In this document: one piece after another, positions 18,686 through 27,100 of the stretch
Position numbering within the stretch: the first letter of the stretch is position 1
Layout of the letters: every line of letters starts with the position of its first letter
Assembly (NCBI GenBank): GCA_000198515.1
Contig: FP929140.1
Coordinates: 3,384,527 to 3,448,526, forward strand
DNA length: 64,000 nucleotides
Direction: 5' to 3'
Source of the DNA: a gamma proteobacterium HdN1
GTDB lineage: Bacteria > Pseudomonadota > Gammaproteobacteria > Pseudomonadales > Ketobacteraceae
The notes under the pieces: model-generated
Databases searched by the model: none
What the model was told of the DNA's origin: nothing
Seen by the model: the letters and a program-made list of their open reading frames with translations, nothing else
Program-made: the position numbers and the translations under genes

Positions 18686-19303
18686 ATGTCGTTCTATGAA
18701 GATCGGATTTTTCCGCATGTGATGGAGTGGGGAGCGCGTCCGTTTCGGCGTTCTTGTGCTGAGGTGATGGCCTATGCGCAAGGTCGAGTCCTGGAAATTG
18801 GCGTTGGAACAGGGGCCAATCTGCGTAATTACCCTGAGGCGGTGACGGAGGTGATTGGTATTGAGCCTTCGGATGCCATGCTTCAGATTGCGCATGAACG
18901 GCTGCAGCAGACTAAGTCTGCGTTTCGCTGGGAGCTTCAGCAGGCAGATGCCCGCAGTTTGCCTTTTGAGACGGCCAGTTTTGATACGGTGGTGGCGATT
19001 TTGGTGTTTTGCACCATTCCCGATCCTGAGCGGGCTGCAGCGGAGGCGTTTCGCGCATTAAAGCCGGGCGGCCGGCTGGTGTTCTTTGAACATGTGGTGT
19101 CGCCGGATTCAGGTTTGGCGCGCTGGCAGCATCGGATTAACCCGACGTGGCGCAAGCTGGCTTGTGGTTGTGAAATCAATCGGGATACGCGCAGCTTGTT
19201 CGAGCGTGCAGGCTTTCGCTTTGAGAATATCAAGGCGTGGCAGCATCCGAAGATTGTTTCAATTGCGGCGTCAGTGATTGCCGGTGTGGGTGTGCGCCCT
19301 TAA
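18686..19303 (+). CDS. Class I SAM-dependent methyltransferase
   Basis: 205-residue soluble methyltransferase of the Methyltransf_11 type. Motif I VLEIGVGTGANL is near residue 36, the acidic residue after beta-2 is in GIEPSD, and the post-motif reads KPGGRLVFFEHV. It resembles METTL7/UbiE-like small-molecule or lipid methyltransferases; substrate unknown. A good AGGAG precedes the ATG. Confidence 0.88.
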   Translation: MSFYEDRIFPHVMEWGARPFRRSCAEVMAYAQGRVLEIGVGTGANLRNYPEAVTEVIGIEPSDAMLQIAHERLQQTKSAFRWELQQADARSLPFETASFDTVVAILVFCTIPDPERAAAEAFRALKPGGRLVFFEHVVSPDSGLARWQHRINPTWRKLACGCEINRDTRSLFERAGFRFENIKAWQHPKIVSIAASVIAGVGVRP

Positions 19304-19366
19304 CGCGATGTTGGGTTGGAGGGTTTCCAGGTTTACGGTCTGGTTTTGAAGGGTGAGGTGCTTAAA

Positions 19367-19735
19367 ATGCAAAAAAAGAGTTTCTTGTACAATCGCTTGA
19401 GCGTTGCAGTACTAATGCTTGCAGGCTTGATGTTGCTGCCTATTGCCAATGTGTTTGCGCAAGAGTGGCTGATCGACGTGAGAACACCCGCAGAATTCTC
19501 GGAAGGGAGTGCTGCCGGTGCGGTCAATATTGAGTTTCAGAACATCGTAGAAGGCGTTCAAACGCTTGGTGTAGAAAAGAATGATACGGTTCGCGTGTAT
19601 TGCCGCTCCGGAAACCGCTCGGAAAAGGCTCGCCAATCGTTGCTTAAGGCAGGCTACAGCAATGTAGAGAATCTAGGTTCTCTTGGTGACGCCAAAAAAT
19701 GGCAGGCTAAACAAACCGTTAAACATGCGCACTAG
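19367..19735 (+). CDS. Periplasmic rhodanese-like protein
   Basis: 122 residues: an N-terminal signal peptide (hydrophobic core about 12-30, AQ cleavage region near VFAQEW) and a single rhodanese domain. LIDVRTPAEF and the active-site loop VYCRSGNRSEKA carry the catalytic Cys. It is PspE-like in size and location, suggesting sulfur transfer in the periplasm. Start at ATG 19367 with GGGTGAGG upstream; the frame opens earlier at 19316 without a signal-like start. Confidence 0.9.
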   Translation: MQKKSFLYNRLSVAVLMLAGLMLLPIANVFAQEWLIDVRTPAEFSEGSAAGAVNIEFQNIVEGVQTLGVEKNDTVRVYCRSGNRSEKARQSLLKAGYSNVENLGSLGDAKKWQAKQTVKHAH

Positions 19736-19750
19736 GCTTTTTTGAGCGCA

Positions 19751-19792
19751 ATTCCGTAGTTGCAATTCCGCAATTGCCATTCTGCAGTTGCA
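19751..19792. repeat. 14-bp degenerate tandem repeat, 3 copies
   Basis: ATTCCGTAGTTGCA, ATTCCGCAATTGCC and ATTCTGCAGTTGCA follow head to tail just after the rhodanese gene and before the stop of the TetR gene. Confidence 0.75.
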
Positions 19793-19801
19793 GTGCCCGA
19801 C

Positions 19802-20466
19802 TTAAACCAGCAACAGCTGGCGTTCGACATGTTGCGTTCTGGCCATTGTTTCCGCGCCAATCAATATGGCGCGGATATGATGCATCAGGCGCTTCTCGGT
19901 TTCTCTGCGGGCAGCATAGGGCAAATCTATGCTCGCCACGCCCATGTAAAACGTGATCGTGCTAATCGCCTCTGCGACCATCGTGGTGTCGGTGAGCTGG
20001 CGGTGTAGCAGTCGGTTCTGGCGTTTGATTGCGCGTGAGAGTTCGGCGTTGATGGAAGCCAGTTGTTGCTGAATGGCGCGTCGCATTCGCGGTGAGCTGC
20101 CGGTAAGTTCGTGTGCCAGCAGTCTGAACAGGCGGCCATTTTCCTGAAAATGCTCCATGCAGACTTCTACTGCCCGTCGCACTACGTCGTCGCTTTCGCC
20201 GCGCGCATGGCGGGCATCACGAACTACTTTCAGCAGCGCGCCTCCGGCTTCTTTTACCAAGGTCAGGCCGAGTTCCTCTAGATTCTCAAAATGGCGATAG
20301 AAAGAAGGTGCGGCAATGCCCGCTTCCTTGGCCACTTCTCGCAAGCTCATGCTGGCAATCCCGCGATCCTCGCTCATGATCGCCAGTGCCGCTTGGATAA
20401 TGTTTTGCCGCGTCTGGGCTTTCTGCTCTTGGCGGGATTGTGCTTGGGAGCCTGCTCAATAGACAT
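19802..20466 (-). pseudogene. FabR-like TetR-family regulator, apparent -1 frameshift near the N-terminus
   Basis: The main frame (from 20377) encodes a TetR regulator very like FabR, the repressor of unsaturated fatty acid genes: SLREVAKEAGIAAPSFYRHFENLEELGLTL covers the helix-turn-helix. Homology to FabR continues upstream (RQEQKAQTRQNIIQAALAI), but that frame meets a TGA before any ATG, GTG or TTG. The ATG at 20466 (MSIEQAP) is one frame away. One extra C in the CCC run at 20446-20448 would join them into MSIEQAPQAQSRQEQK. So this is either a true inactivating deletion or a sequencing error. A start at 20377 would cut helix 1 of the DNA-binding domain. Confidence 0.75.
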
Positions 20467-20950
20467 ATTGTTTAAGACCAAACACAAGGGTGGGTGTAAT
20501 CCAAGCTTTACGAGGCGTGCGGCATGTTTGGGGCGAGGGCGCCGCCTTGCAGTTCGCGCATCTTCGCTTTTCAAACTAGCATTGATGAACATTTAAGCTA
20601 GCTTGGTTTTTCTGTAGCATACAAGTGTTAGTTGTAAAAACATAGGCTGGGTCACATAAATAATTGCGCGCGCTTTTGTTAACTGCTTGTCACTGCTGGA
20701 TTGGTGGCCAAACAAGGGGATCTTTACAGCCTGACGTGTTAGTCGCAGAAAATGTTTGCTTTCGAAGTGCTGGGGAGTAATATAGCTAACGTGTGTTTCC
20801 TGAACTGCGGTCAGTTAAGTAAGGGATTGGCGATTGAAGCGGACGCCTTCCAATACCAAACGGATTTCGTGGTGAATAAATGCCAGTAAAAGGGCAATAA
20901 AAAGTAAGCGCACGCATCTAAAGTGACGCTTGCGGGCTGAGGGAAAATTT
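20467..20950. other. Intergenic region between the FabR-like gene and wax synthase
   Basis: 484 bp with no supported gene. At 20616-20631 the sequence AGCATACAAGTGTTAG is close to the left half and core of the E. coli FabR site (AGCGTACA-N-GTGTACGCT). AACTG-CGGT-CAGTT lies at about 20805. Both could be operators for the neighbouring divergent genes. Confidence 0.45.
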
Positions 20951-22336
20951 ATGAGGTCAAAACAAACGGTCGGTCAAGAGGTAGGTGCGGTAGAGCCTAT
21001 GTCAGTGGTGGATACCGCGTGGCTGCGTATGGATACGCTCGATAATCTGATGGTGATCAATGGCGTTGTGGAGTTTGAGACGCCAATGTCGCGGGAGAGC
21101 TTGGTTCGTCTGCTGTCAGAACGCTTGGTGGTGAAAGCGCCTCGCTTTGGTAAGCGGGCGATGTCCAAAAACGGGCATTATTGGTGGGAGCCGGTACCCA
21201 ATATGGATTGGGATTACCATGCAGCTACGATTACTCTTCCTGAAGGCGGCGACCCAGAGCAGCTCCTGCAGCAAGCGTGCAGTAACGTTGTAGCTGAGAT
21301 GTTGGACCCAACGCGCCCCTTGTGGCGGTTTTATTTAATAGAGTCTTACCGTGGCGCCAGCGCGCTCGTGTTTAAGGTGCACCATAGCTACGCGGACGGC
21401 ATTGCGCTGATTTCTACGTTAGATGCAATTGCAGATACCTCGGTTTTGCATAGCTCACCCGCAGCACGGGTGAAACGCAAATCTTTTGAGGCGAAAACCA
21501 GCGCTCTGCACCATAAATTGCAAGTGTTGTTGCAGAAGGGGCTGTTTTACTCGGCGTTTTCTGCCGCATGGCTGTTTGAAATGTTCCGCGTTGCATTCCT
21601 GCCGTCGGATTCCAAAGCCGCTTTCAAGCAATCCTTGTCTTCTCAAAAACAGGTGGCTTGGGCGCGTTCACTCAAGATTGAAGACGTAAAGCAGGTCGGG
21701 CGTGCCATGGGCGGCACGATGAACGATGTGGTATTGGCGTGCGCTGCCGGAAGCTTGCGGCGTTATCTCGCCAGCCAAGGGCGGCCGGTCGACGGCATTG
21801 TGGTGCGTGCGACGGTGCCGGTAAATCTTCGCCCGTTGGAAGAAGCCATGAATTTGGGGAACTGCTTTGGTTTGGTCTATCTGCCTTTGCCGGTTGCTCA
21901 AGCAGATGCAGGCGCAAGAATCCGTGCTGTGCAAAAGTCAATGAAGAGCCTCAAAAGTGGTGCGCAGGCGGTGATGAGCTATGGCGTGCTTAATATCTTG
22001 GGGCACTTTCCGACCGCGTTACAGCGTTTTGCTTTGAACTTCTTTAGTCATAAAGCCTCTGCTGTCATGACTAACGTGCCAGGCCCAAGTGAAGCCGTTA
22101 CATTGATGGGATCCAAGATCAAACGCTCTATGTTCTGGGTTCCGCAATCCGGCGGAATTGGTATCGGCCTGAGCATTTTAAGCTATGCAGGTAGTGTCGA
22201 GTTTGGTGTGGTGGCAGACACCGCAGTCGTTGAAAACCCGCGTGTATTGGTGGAAGGATTTGTCGAAGAATTCGAAGCCTTGAAGAAAGCTGTGAATGCC
22301 AGCAGTGTTGGCCACGCGCAGCCACACGCAATTTGA
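20951..22336 (+). CDS. Wax ester synthase / acyl-CoA:diacylglycerol acyltransferase (WS/DGAT)
   Basis: 461-residue acyltransferase that joins acyl-CoA to fatty alcohol or diacylglycerol to give storage wax ester or triacylglycerol. The catalytic HHxxxDG is H144-H-S-Y-A-D-G150. RPLWRFYLIE precedes it, GGTMNDVVLA is the ND motif, and VMTNVPGP lies near residue 380. Start set at ATG 20951. The fatty acyl reductase that makes the alcohol lies 63 bp downstream. The two genes together form a minimal wax ester module. Confidence 0.95.
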   Translation: MRSKQTVGQEVGAVEPMSVVDTAWLRMDTLDNLMVINGVVEFETPMSRESLVRLLSERLVVKAPRFGKRAMSKNGHYWWEPVPNMDWDYHAATITLPEGGDPEQLLQQACSNVVAEMLDPTRPLWRFYLIESYRGASALVFKVHHSYADGIALISTLDAIADTSVLHSSPAARVKRKSFEAKTSALHHKLQVLLQKGLFYSAFSAAWLFEMFRVAFLPSDSKAAFKQSLSSQKQVAWARSLKIEDVKQVGRAMGGTMNDVVLACAAGSLRRYLASQGRPVDGIVVRATVPVNLRPLEEAMNLGNCFGLVYLPLPVAQADAGARIRAVQKSMKSLKSGAQAVMSYGVLNILGHFPTALQRFALNFFSHKASAVMTNVPGPSEAVTLMGSKIKRSMFWVPQSGGIGIGLSILSYAGSVEFGVVADTAVVENPRVLVEGFVEEFEALKKAVNASSVGHAQPHAI

Positions 22337-22399
22337 AGTTTTTCGTTTTTGTTTCAGAAGTTGTTTTTGGGTTAAGGGAATTGCAATGAGGGCAATGTC

Positions 22400-24385
22400 A
22401 TGAGTTATTTTGTAACAGGCGCAACGGGTTTTATTGGTCGCTTTTTGGTTGGAAATCTACTGAAGCGCGAAGGCACGATTTACGTTTTGGCGCGTGAATC
22501 TTCGAAAGAGAAGGTGGCTGCGCTTGCGCGGAAATGGGGAGCTGCAGAAGGCCGTATCGTTGCGATCAACGGTGATTTGACCCAGCCAAAATTGGGCATC
22601 AGCGATGCAGATTTTGCGACCTTGAAGGGTAAAGTTCAGCACTTTTTCCATCTCGCGGCGATCTATGATTTGACGGCAAGCGAAGAATTGCAGATCAAAT
22701 CGAATATTGATGGCACGATTAACGCCATGCGTGCAGCAGAGGCAATGCAAGCGGGCTGTTTCCATCACACTAGCTCTATCGCAGCTGCTGGCCTGTATCA
22801 GGGCACCTTCCGCGAAGATATGTTCGAAGAGCACGGCAAACTCGTGGATGCTTATCTGCGTACCAAGCATGATTCGGAAGGTTTAGTGCGTAGCGAATGC
22901 AAAGTTCCGTGGCGCATTTATCGCCCAGCCATGGTGGTGGGCCATTCCAAAACCGGCGAAATTGATAAAATCGACGGCCCCTACTATTTCTTCACGATGC
23001 TGAAAAAGCTGCGCGAAATGCTGCCGCCTTGGGTTCCTGTGGTGGGCATTGAAGGTGGGCGTTTGAATATCGTGCCGGTCGATTTTGTTGCCGATGCGAT
23101 GGATCATATTGCGCACAAAGACGGCTTGAACGGCAAGTGCTTCCACCTGACTGACGTTGATCACCATAAAGTGGGCGAAGTTCTGAATATCTTCGCTAAC
23201 GCCGCGAGTGCGCCGCAGTTGACTATGCGGGTGGATACGCGGATGTTTAACTTTATTCCGCCCTTTATGCGCCAAGCCGTTACTTCATTGCCGCCCGTGC
23301 GTCGCATTAGCAATATGCTGCTGTCGGATCTGGGCATTCCGCGTGAGGTGATGGATTTCGTAAATTACCACACGAAATTCGACAACCGTGAGACGCGCAA
23401 GGCGCTGGAAGGCTCGAATATCAGCTGCCCAAAATTGGATAGCTATGCTGCAGTGGTGTGGGATTTCTGGCTGCGTAACCTTGACCCTGAAAACTTCATT
23501 GATCGCACCTTGGAAGGCTGCGTGAAGGGGAAAGTGGTTATCGTAACCGGCGGCTCATCAGGGATTGGTCTGGCCACCGCAAAACGCTTGGCAGAAGCGG
23601 GTGGCAAGGTGATTCTCGCGGCGCGTACCGTCGAAAAACTGCAGGAAGCGCATGATGCGATTCGTGCTTCCGGCGGTGAGGCGTTCATGTACACCGTGGA
23701 CATTGCCGATGTGGACGATTGCGATCGCTTCAGCCAGCAAGTGCTGAAAGATTTTGGCCAAGTGGATATTCTGGTGAATAACGCCGGCCGTTCTATTCGC
23801 CGTTCTATTTCCCTTTCGTATGATCGTTTCCACGATTATACCCGCACCATGCAGCTGAACTATTTCGGTGCGCTGCGACTGATGATGAATTTTCTGCCGG
23901 AAATGGAAAAACGTCATTCTGGCCAGATCATCAATATTTCGTCCATTGGCGTGCTCACCAACGCACCACGCTTTTCTGCGTATGTAGCGTCAAAGGCCGC
24001 ATTGGATGCGTTTTCACGCTGTGCAGCGTCGGAATATTCCGATGTTGGCGTGAAATTCACGACCATCAATATGCCCTTGGTTCGCACTCCGATGATTGCG
24101 CCCACCAAAATTTATGAAAACGTGCCGACGATCAGTCCAGAAGAAGCGGCCGATATGATCTGCCAAGCGATTATCTACAAACCGAAGCGCATTGCTACGC
24201 GGTTGGGAATTTTCGCGCAGGTGCTCAATGCGGTTGCGCCGAAGATGACGGAAATCATTATGAACACTGGCTTCCGCATGTTCGGGGATTCTGCCGCAGC
24301 GCAGGGCAAAACCGATGGCAAAGCCCCAGTGGTATCCAGCGAGCAAGTAGCGTTTGCTTATCTGATGCGCGGGATTCACTGGTAA
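22400..24385 (+). CDS. Two-domain fatty acyl-CoA/aldehyde reductase (FAR) for fatty alcohol
   Basis: 661 residues, the same length as Marinobacter FAR (Maqu_2220 type) that reduces fatty acyl-CoA to alcohol in two NADPH steps. The N-terminal extended-SDR domain has TGATGFIGR at 6-14 and Y152-x3-K156, with an NAD_binding_4-like fold. The C-terminal classical SDR domain has GGSSGIG from residue 383, NNAG, and Y528-x3-K532. Such fusion reductases pair with WS/DGAT, and here the two are adjacent and co-directional. A strong terminator follows. Confidence 0.95.
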   Translation: MSYFVTGATGFIGRFLVGNLLKREGTIYVLARESSKEKVAALARKWGAAEGRIVAINGDLTQPKLGISDADFATLKGKVQHFFHLAAIYDLTASEELQIKSNIDGTINAMRAAEAMQAGCFHHTSSIAAAGLYQGTFREDMFEEHGKLVDAYLRTKHDSEGLVRSECKVPWRIYRPAMVVGHSKTGEIDKIDGPYYFFTMLKKLREMLPPWVPVVGIEGGRLNIVPVDFVADAMDHIAHKDGLNGKCFHLTDVDHHKVGEVLNIFANAASAPQLTMRVDTRMFNFIPPFMRQAVTSLPPVRRISNMLLSDLGIPREVMDFVNYHTKFDNRETRKALEGSNISCPKLDSYAAVVWDFWLRNLDPENFIDRTLEGCVKGKVVIVTGGSSGIGLATAKRLAEAGGKVILAARTVEKLQEAHDAIRASGGEAFMYTVDIADVDDCDRFSQQVLKDFGQVDILVNNAGRSIRRSISLSYDRFHDYTRTMQLNYFGALRLMMNFLPEMEKRHSGQIINISSIGVLTNAPRFSAYVASKAALDAFSRCAASEYSDVGVKFTTINMPLVRTPMIAPTKIYENVPTISPEEAADMICQAIIYKPKRIATRLGIFAQVLNAVAPKMTEIIMNTGFRMFGDSAAAQGKTDGKAPVVSSEQVAFAYLMRGIHW

Positions 24386-24394
24386 GCGATAGAG

Positions 24395-24442
24395 ATTGCT
24401 TGTAACAGAGAATGCTTGTAACAGAGAGCGCTTGTAACCCCT
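24395..24442. repeat. 16-bp tandem repeat, 3 copies, after FAR
   Basis: ATTGCTTGTAACAGAG, AATGCTTGTAACAGAG and AGCGCTTGTAACCCCT occur head to tail immediately after the FAR stop. The third copy runs into the terminator stem. Confidence 0.85.
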
Positions 24443-24477
24443 GATCGCAGAGTGTTTCGCGATCAGGGGTTTTTTTG
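24436..24477 (+). terminator. Strong rho-independent terminator of the wax ester unit
   Basis: AACCCCTGATCGC pairs with GCGATCAGGGGTT across an 8-10 nt loop, followed by seven T. This closes the WS/DGAT-FAR transcript. Confidence 0.92.
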
Positions 24478-24528
24478 TTTCTGAGTAGGAACGATGGCAC
24501 TCAATGCAATTATTCTGTCGCGATGCAA

Positions 24529-26409
24529 TTATTCTGCCTCGCCACGATCCGCGATGGAGTGTAGCAGCGGTTTTCGCGCAGCGGTGGCTTCGATAAGCAC
24601 GGCTGCTTCTGGCGGCTGTTGGTTGGAGAGCCGGAACACGCCCTGATTTAAGTGATAGGCACTTGTGTCGTCTGTGCCTGCTTGGGAGAGCGTGGCCGTA
24701 AATTTACCGCTGATCCAGCCGTTTTGTTCTTCGTTGATTTCAATAGAATCCAGATCGTTATTGCTTTGCTGGTAGGTTTGCCCGGCTTTTTTCAGGGTGA
24801 TTTTATACTGGCTGCCGGTGTAGACGCCGCTGCCTTTGTAGCCGCGAATCGTGATTTCCATTTCTTCGTTTCCGCGCACCAGCGTGAGATACGCATCGGT
24901 ACTTAATAGCGCGGATTGCTTTTTCCACCAGCTAAAAGAGGGTGGTTGTGCGAGCGATAGGTGGTTAAAGTTGTGAGTGAAGAACATCCCGTGGCCTTGG
25001 CTTTGCAGCCAGTCGGCGGGCGAGCGCTGTTCTTTCGTTTTTGCCACAACGGCGGGCGTTGTTGCAGCGGGCGCTACAGAGTGCGCCGGAGGCTGCTGTA
25101 TCTGAACGGTTTGTGTTGATGCGTGTTGTGTGGCTGCAGGTTGTGCGGAGTTCTGTTGTGTAACAGGCTGCTTCAGTGGCGCTTTGGGAGCGGGTTGATG
25201 CGTAGCAATGACTCTGGATGCAGGAGTTGCAGCTTTTGGTGTCGCAGTATGGTTGCTTGTGCTTACCACTGCCGCCGCAGTTTTTGCAGCTCTAGTTGCG
25301 GCTGTCGTTGCTGTTACCGCAGTTGTTGCTGTTACTGCAGTTGTTGCGGCTGAAATTTTCGTGGCATTGGTTGCTGCTTTTGGCGCACTCGTTGTTGATG
25401 CTGCACTAGAATGTTTCACCGTAGCCGCCGCAACCGCTGCCGTAGTGGCGATGGCTGCGGATTGCTCGTGCTTGTGCGCGGTTTGGCGAACACCCGCGAC
25501 ATAACGGCAGGCTTCAGCTTTGCCTTGATCTGTGCAGAGCCCGCTGCCGTTTGCTTTGTCGGCGGTGAACGGGCCTTTGAATGTATGGCCGCCACGTTGT
25601 GTTAAAGTGCCGGTGCCAACGCGCTCGCCGTGTTGCCACTGGCCGGAGTAGGTGTCGCCACGCGCGGTACGCATCACACCATTGCCGGAAGGTTGGCCTT
25701 GGCTCCAGTCGCCGCTGTAAAAATCACCGTTGGCGTATTTAAACTCGCCTTGGCCTTCTGGTGTACCGTTTTTGAAGGTGCCTTTGTAGACGCCTCCGTT
25801 GGTAAAGCGGAGTGTGCCCACGCCGTTTTGTAGGCCGGCTTTCCAGTAGCCTTCGTAGCGGGTCTTGTCGGGATAAGTGTAAGTGCCCCAGCCGTCACGT
25901 TCGCCGGCAACAAAATGGCCGTCGTAGCGAGTGCCGTCTACGAAGCGTTTGCTGCCTTCACCGGTCATCTGGTCGGCTTTCCATTCGCCTGAGTACTCAA
26001 CGCCGTTAGGCCAGCGCATGGTGCCTTTTCCTGTGCGCAATCCGCTGCGAAAATCGCCGGTATACTGGCCGCCGTCTGCCCAGGTTTTGATGCCTTTGCC
26101 GTGTGGCTCATTGTTGCGCCATTCGCCTTCGTAGCGTGTGCCATCGGCCCAGTCGCGGCGCCCTACGCCATCCTTCTGGCCATACTTCCATTCGCCTTCG
26201 TACTTGCCGCCGGCAAGATAGGTGTAAGCGCCCCAGCCGTGAAAACGATTTTCAGTATCGCGATTGCCCTCGTATTGGGGGTCGGATAGCGAGAGGGTTG
26301 GAATCGAAAGTAGCGCCAGTGATACGGCGATTTTTACCGATGATTTTGAAATGGTCTGGGCAGAAGAGAAAGAGGCGGTGCGCCTTGGAGAAGAGGTTTT
26401 ACGTGTCAT
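24529..26409 (-). CDS. Exported MORN-repeat protein with Ala/Thr-rich linker
   Basis: About 626 residues. A hydrophobic signal or anchor is near residues 25-45 (VKIAVSLALLSIPTLSLS). About eleven MORN repeats follow, each near 23 residues of the form G-x-Y-x-G-x-W-x2-G-x3-G-x-G (for instance GKYEGEWKYGQKDGVG). Next comes a 150-residue Ala/Thr/Pro/Gln linker of low complexity, then a C-terminal globular domain of about 130 residues that I do not recognise. It probably acts in the periplasm or at the envelope. The start is uncertain: ATG 26409 or the ATG at 26475. Confidence 0.82.
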   Translation of the reverse strand: MTRKTSSPRRTASFSSAQTISKSSVKIAVSLALLSIPTLSLSDPQYEGNRDTENRFHGWGAYTYLAGGKYEGEWKYGQKDGVGRRDWADGTRYEGEWRNNEPHGKGIKTWADGGQYTGDFRSGLRTGKGTMRWPNGVEYSGEWKADQMTGEGSKRFVDGTRYDGHFVAGERDGWGTYTYPDKTRYEGYWKAGLQNGVGTLRFTNGGVYKGTFKNGTPEGQGEFKYANGDFYSGDWSQGQPSGNGVMRTARGDTYSGQWQHGERVGTGTLTQRGGHTFKGPFTADKANGSGLCTDQGKAEACRYVAGVRQTAHKHEQSAAIATTAAVAAATVKHSSAASTTSAPKAATNATKISAATTAVTATTAVTATTAATRAAKTAAAVVSTSNHTATPKAATPASRVIATHQPAPKAPLKQPVTQQNSAQPAATQHASTQTVQIQQPPAHSVAPAATTPAVVAKTKEQRSPADWLQSQGHGMFFTHNFNHLSLAQPPSFSWWKKQSALLSTDAYLTLVRGNEEMEITIRGYKGSGVYTGSQYKITLKKAGQTYQQSNNDLDSIEINEEQNGWISGKFTATLSQAGTDDTSAYHLNQGVFRLSNQQPPEAAVLIEATAARKPLLHSIADRGEAE

Positions 26410-26817
26410 GGCCGTTTCCGTAGCAATGATTTGTTCTTGTTTTCTTGGCCGCTTGGCGCGGTCTTTGAGTTCCATTTGCTTCGAGATTACCGATCAGTCG
26501 AGTAAACCGCAATGCTTCGAGGGAGTACTTTGCAAGTTTGCGAACTGATTAGCAGTCAATTGGAACGAGAGTGCATTTTTGTAAGTATTTTGAATAAGTG
26601 TGATTTGTAGCAATTTCGTGACAATTTGTAAGTTAGCGATTGCTAACGTGATGCGCATTGATCGGTAAGGTGTGAGACGTCTTTTGAATAAAGGCGCATG
26701 AATTTCTGCATATTGGTTCTAAGCGCCGACTCACATTAGGTTGCCGAGTGGACTATTAATTACTCCGATCTTTGTAGTTTTCTGGTGGATGCGAAGCCGC
26801 CGGCATAGGATGTTTAG
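26410..26817. other. Intergenic region upstream of the MORN gene
   Basis: 408 bp, AT-richer than the surroundings. An operator-like inverted repeat GTTAGC-GATT-GCTAAC is at 26632-26647. No RNA gene or long frame is supported. Confidence 0.5.
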
Positions 26818-27090
26818 ATGTTTCACCCTGAAGTTGCCTCTGTAAACCCTTGCTTGAGCAGTGATTTGCGTACTGTAGCGCGAGAGCTGCTCGTGAAGCC
26901 GCTGATTCTTTTTGCGGTTGTTGGTGCCGTGTTTGTTGGTGCGTTAGGCGTGGGGTCACTGCCAGCGCAACAAGATGAGGCGGTGGTGCGGCGCGATGGC
27001 GTGGGCGATAGCCCGCTATTTCGGCAGCGGGCGATGCTGGCTTGGCAAGTGGACGTTTATGTTGTGAGCACTTCGCACCAAATCGGTTGA
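26818..27090 (+). CDS. Small hypothetical membrane protein (doubtful)
   Basis: 90 codons with AGGATG eight bases before the ATG and one hydrophobic segment near residues 29-50 (LLVKPLILFAVVGAVFVGALGVG). No family is recognised. It is convergent with the UbiB-like gene at 27101. It may be a real single-pass protein or an accidental frame. Confidence 0.35.
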   Translation: MFHPEVASVNPCLSSDLRTVARELLVKPLILFAVVGAVFVGALGVGSLPAQQDEAVVRRDGVGDSPLFRQRAMLAWQVDVYVVSTSHQIG

Positions 27091-27100
27091 TGCGGGCTGC

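Noticed and set aside
25123-25504. Plus-strand Ala/Val/Cys-rich frames opposite the MORN gene
   Set aside because: They are the complement of the Ala/Thr codons in the low-complexity linker of the MORN protein.
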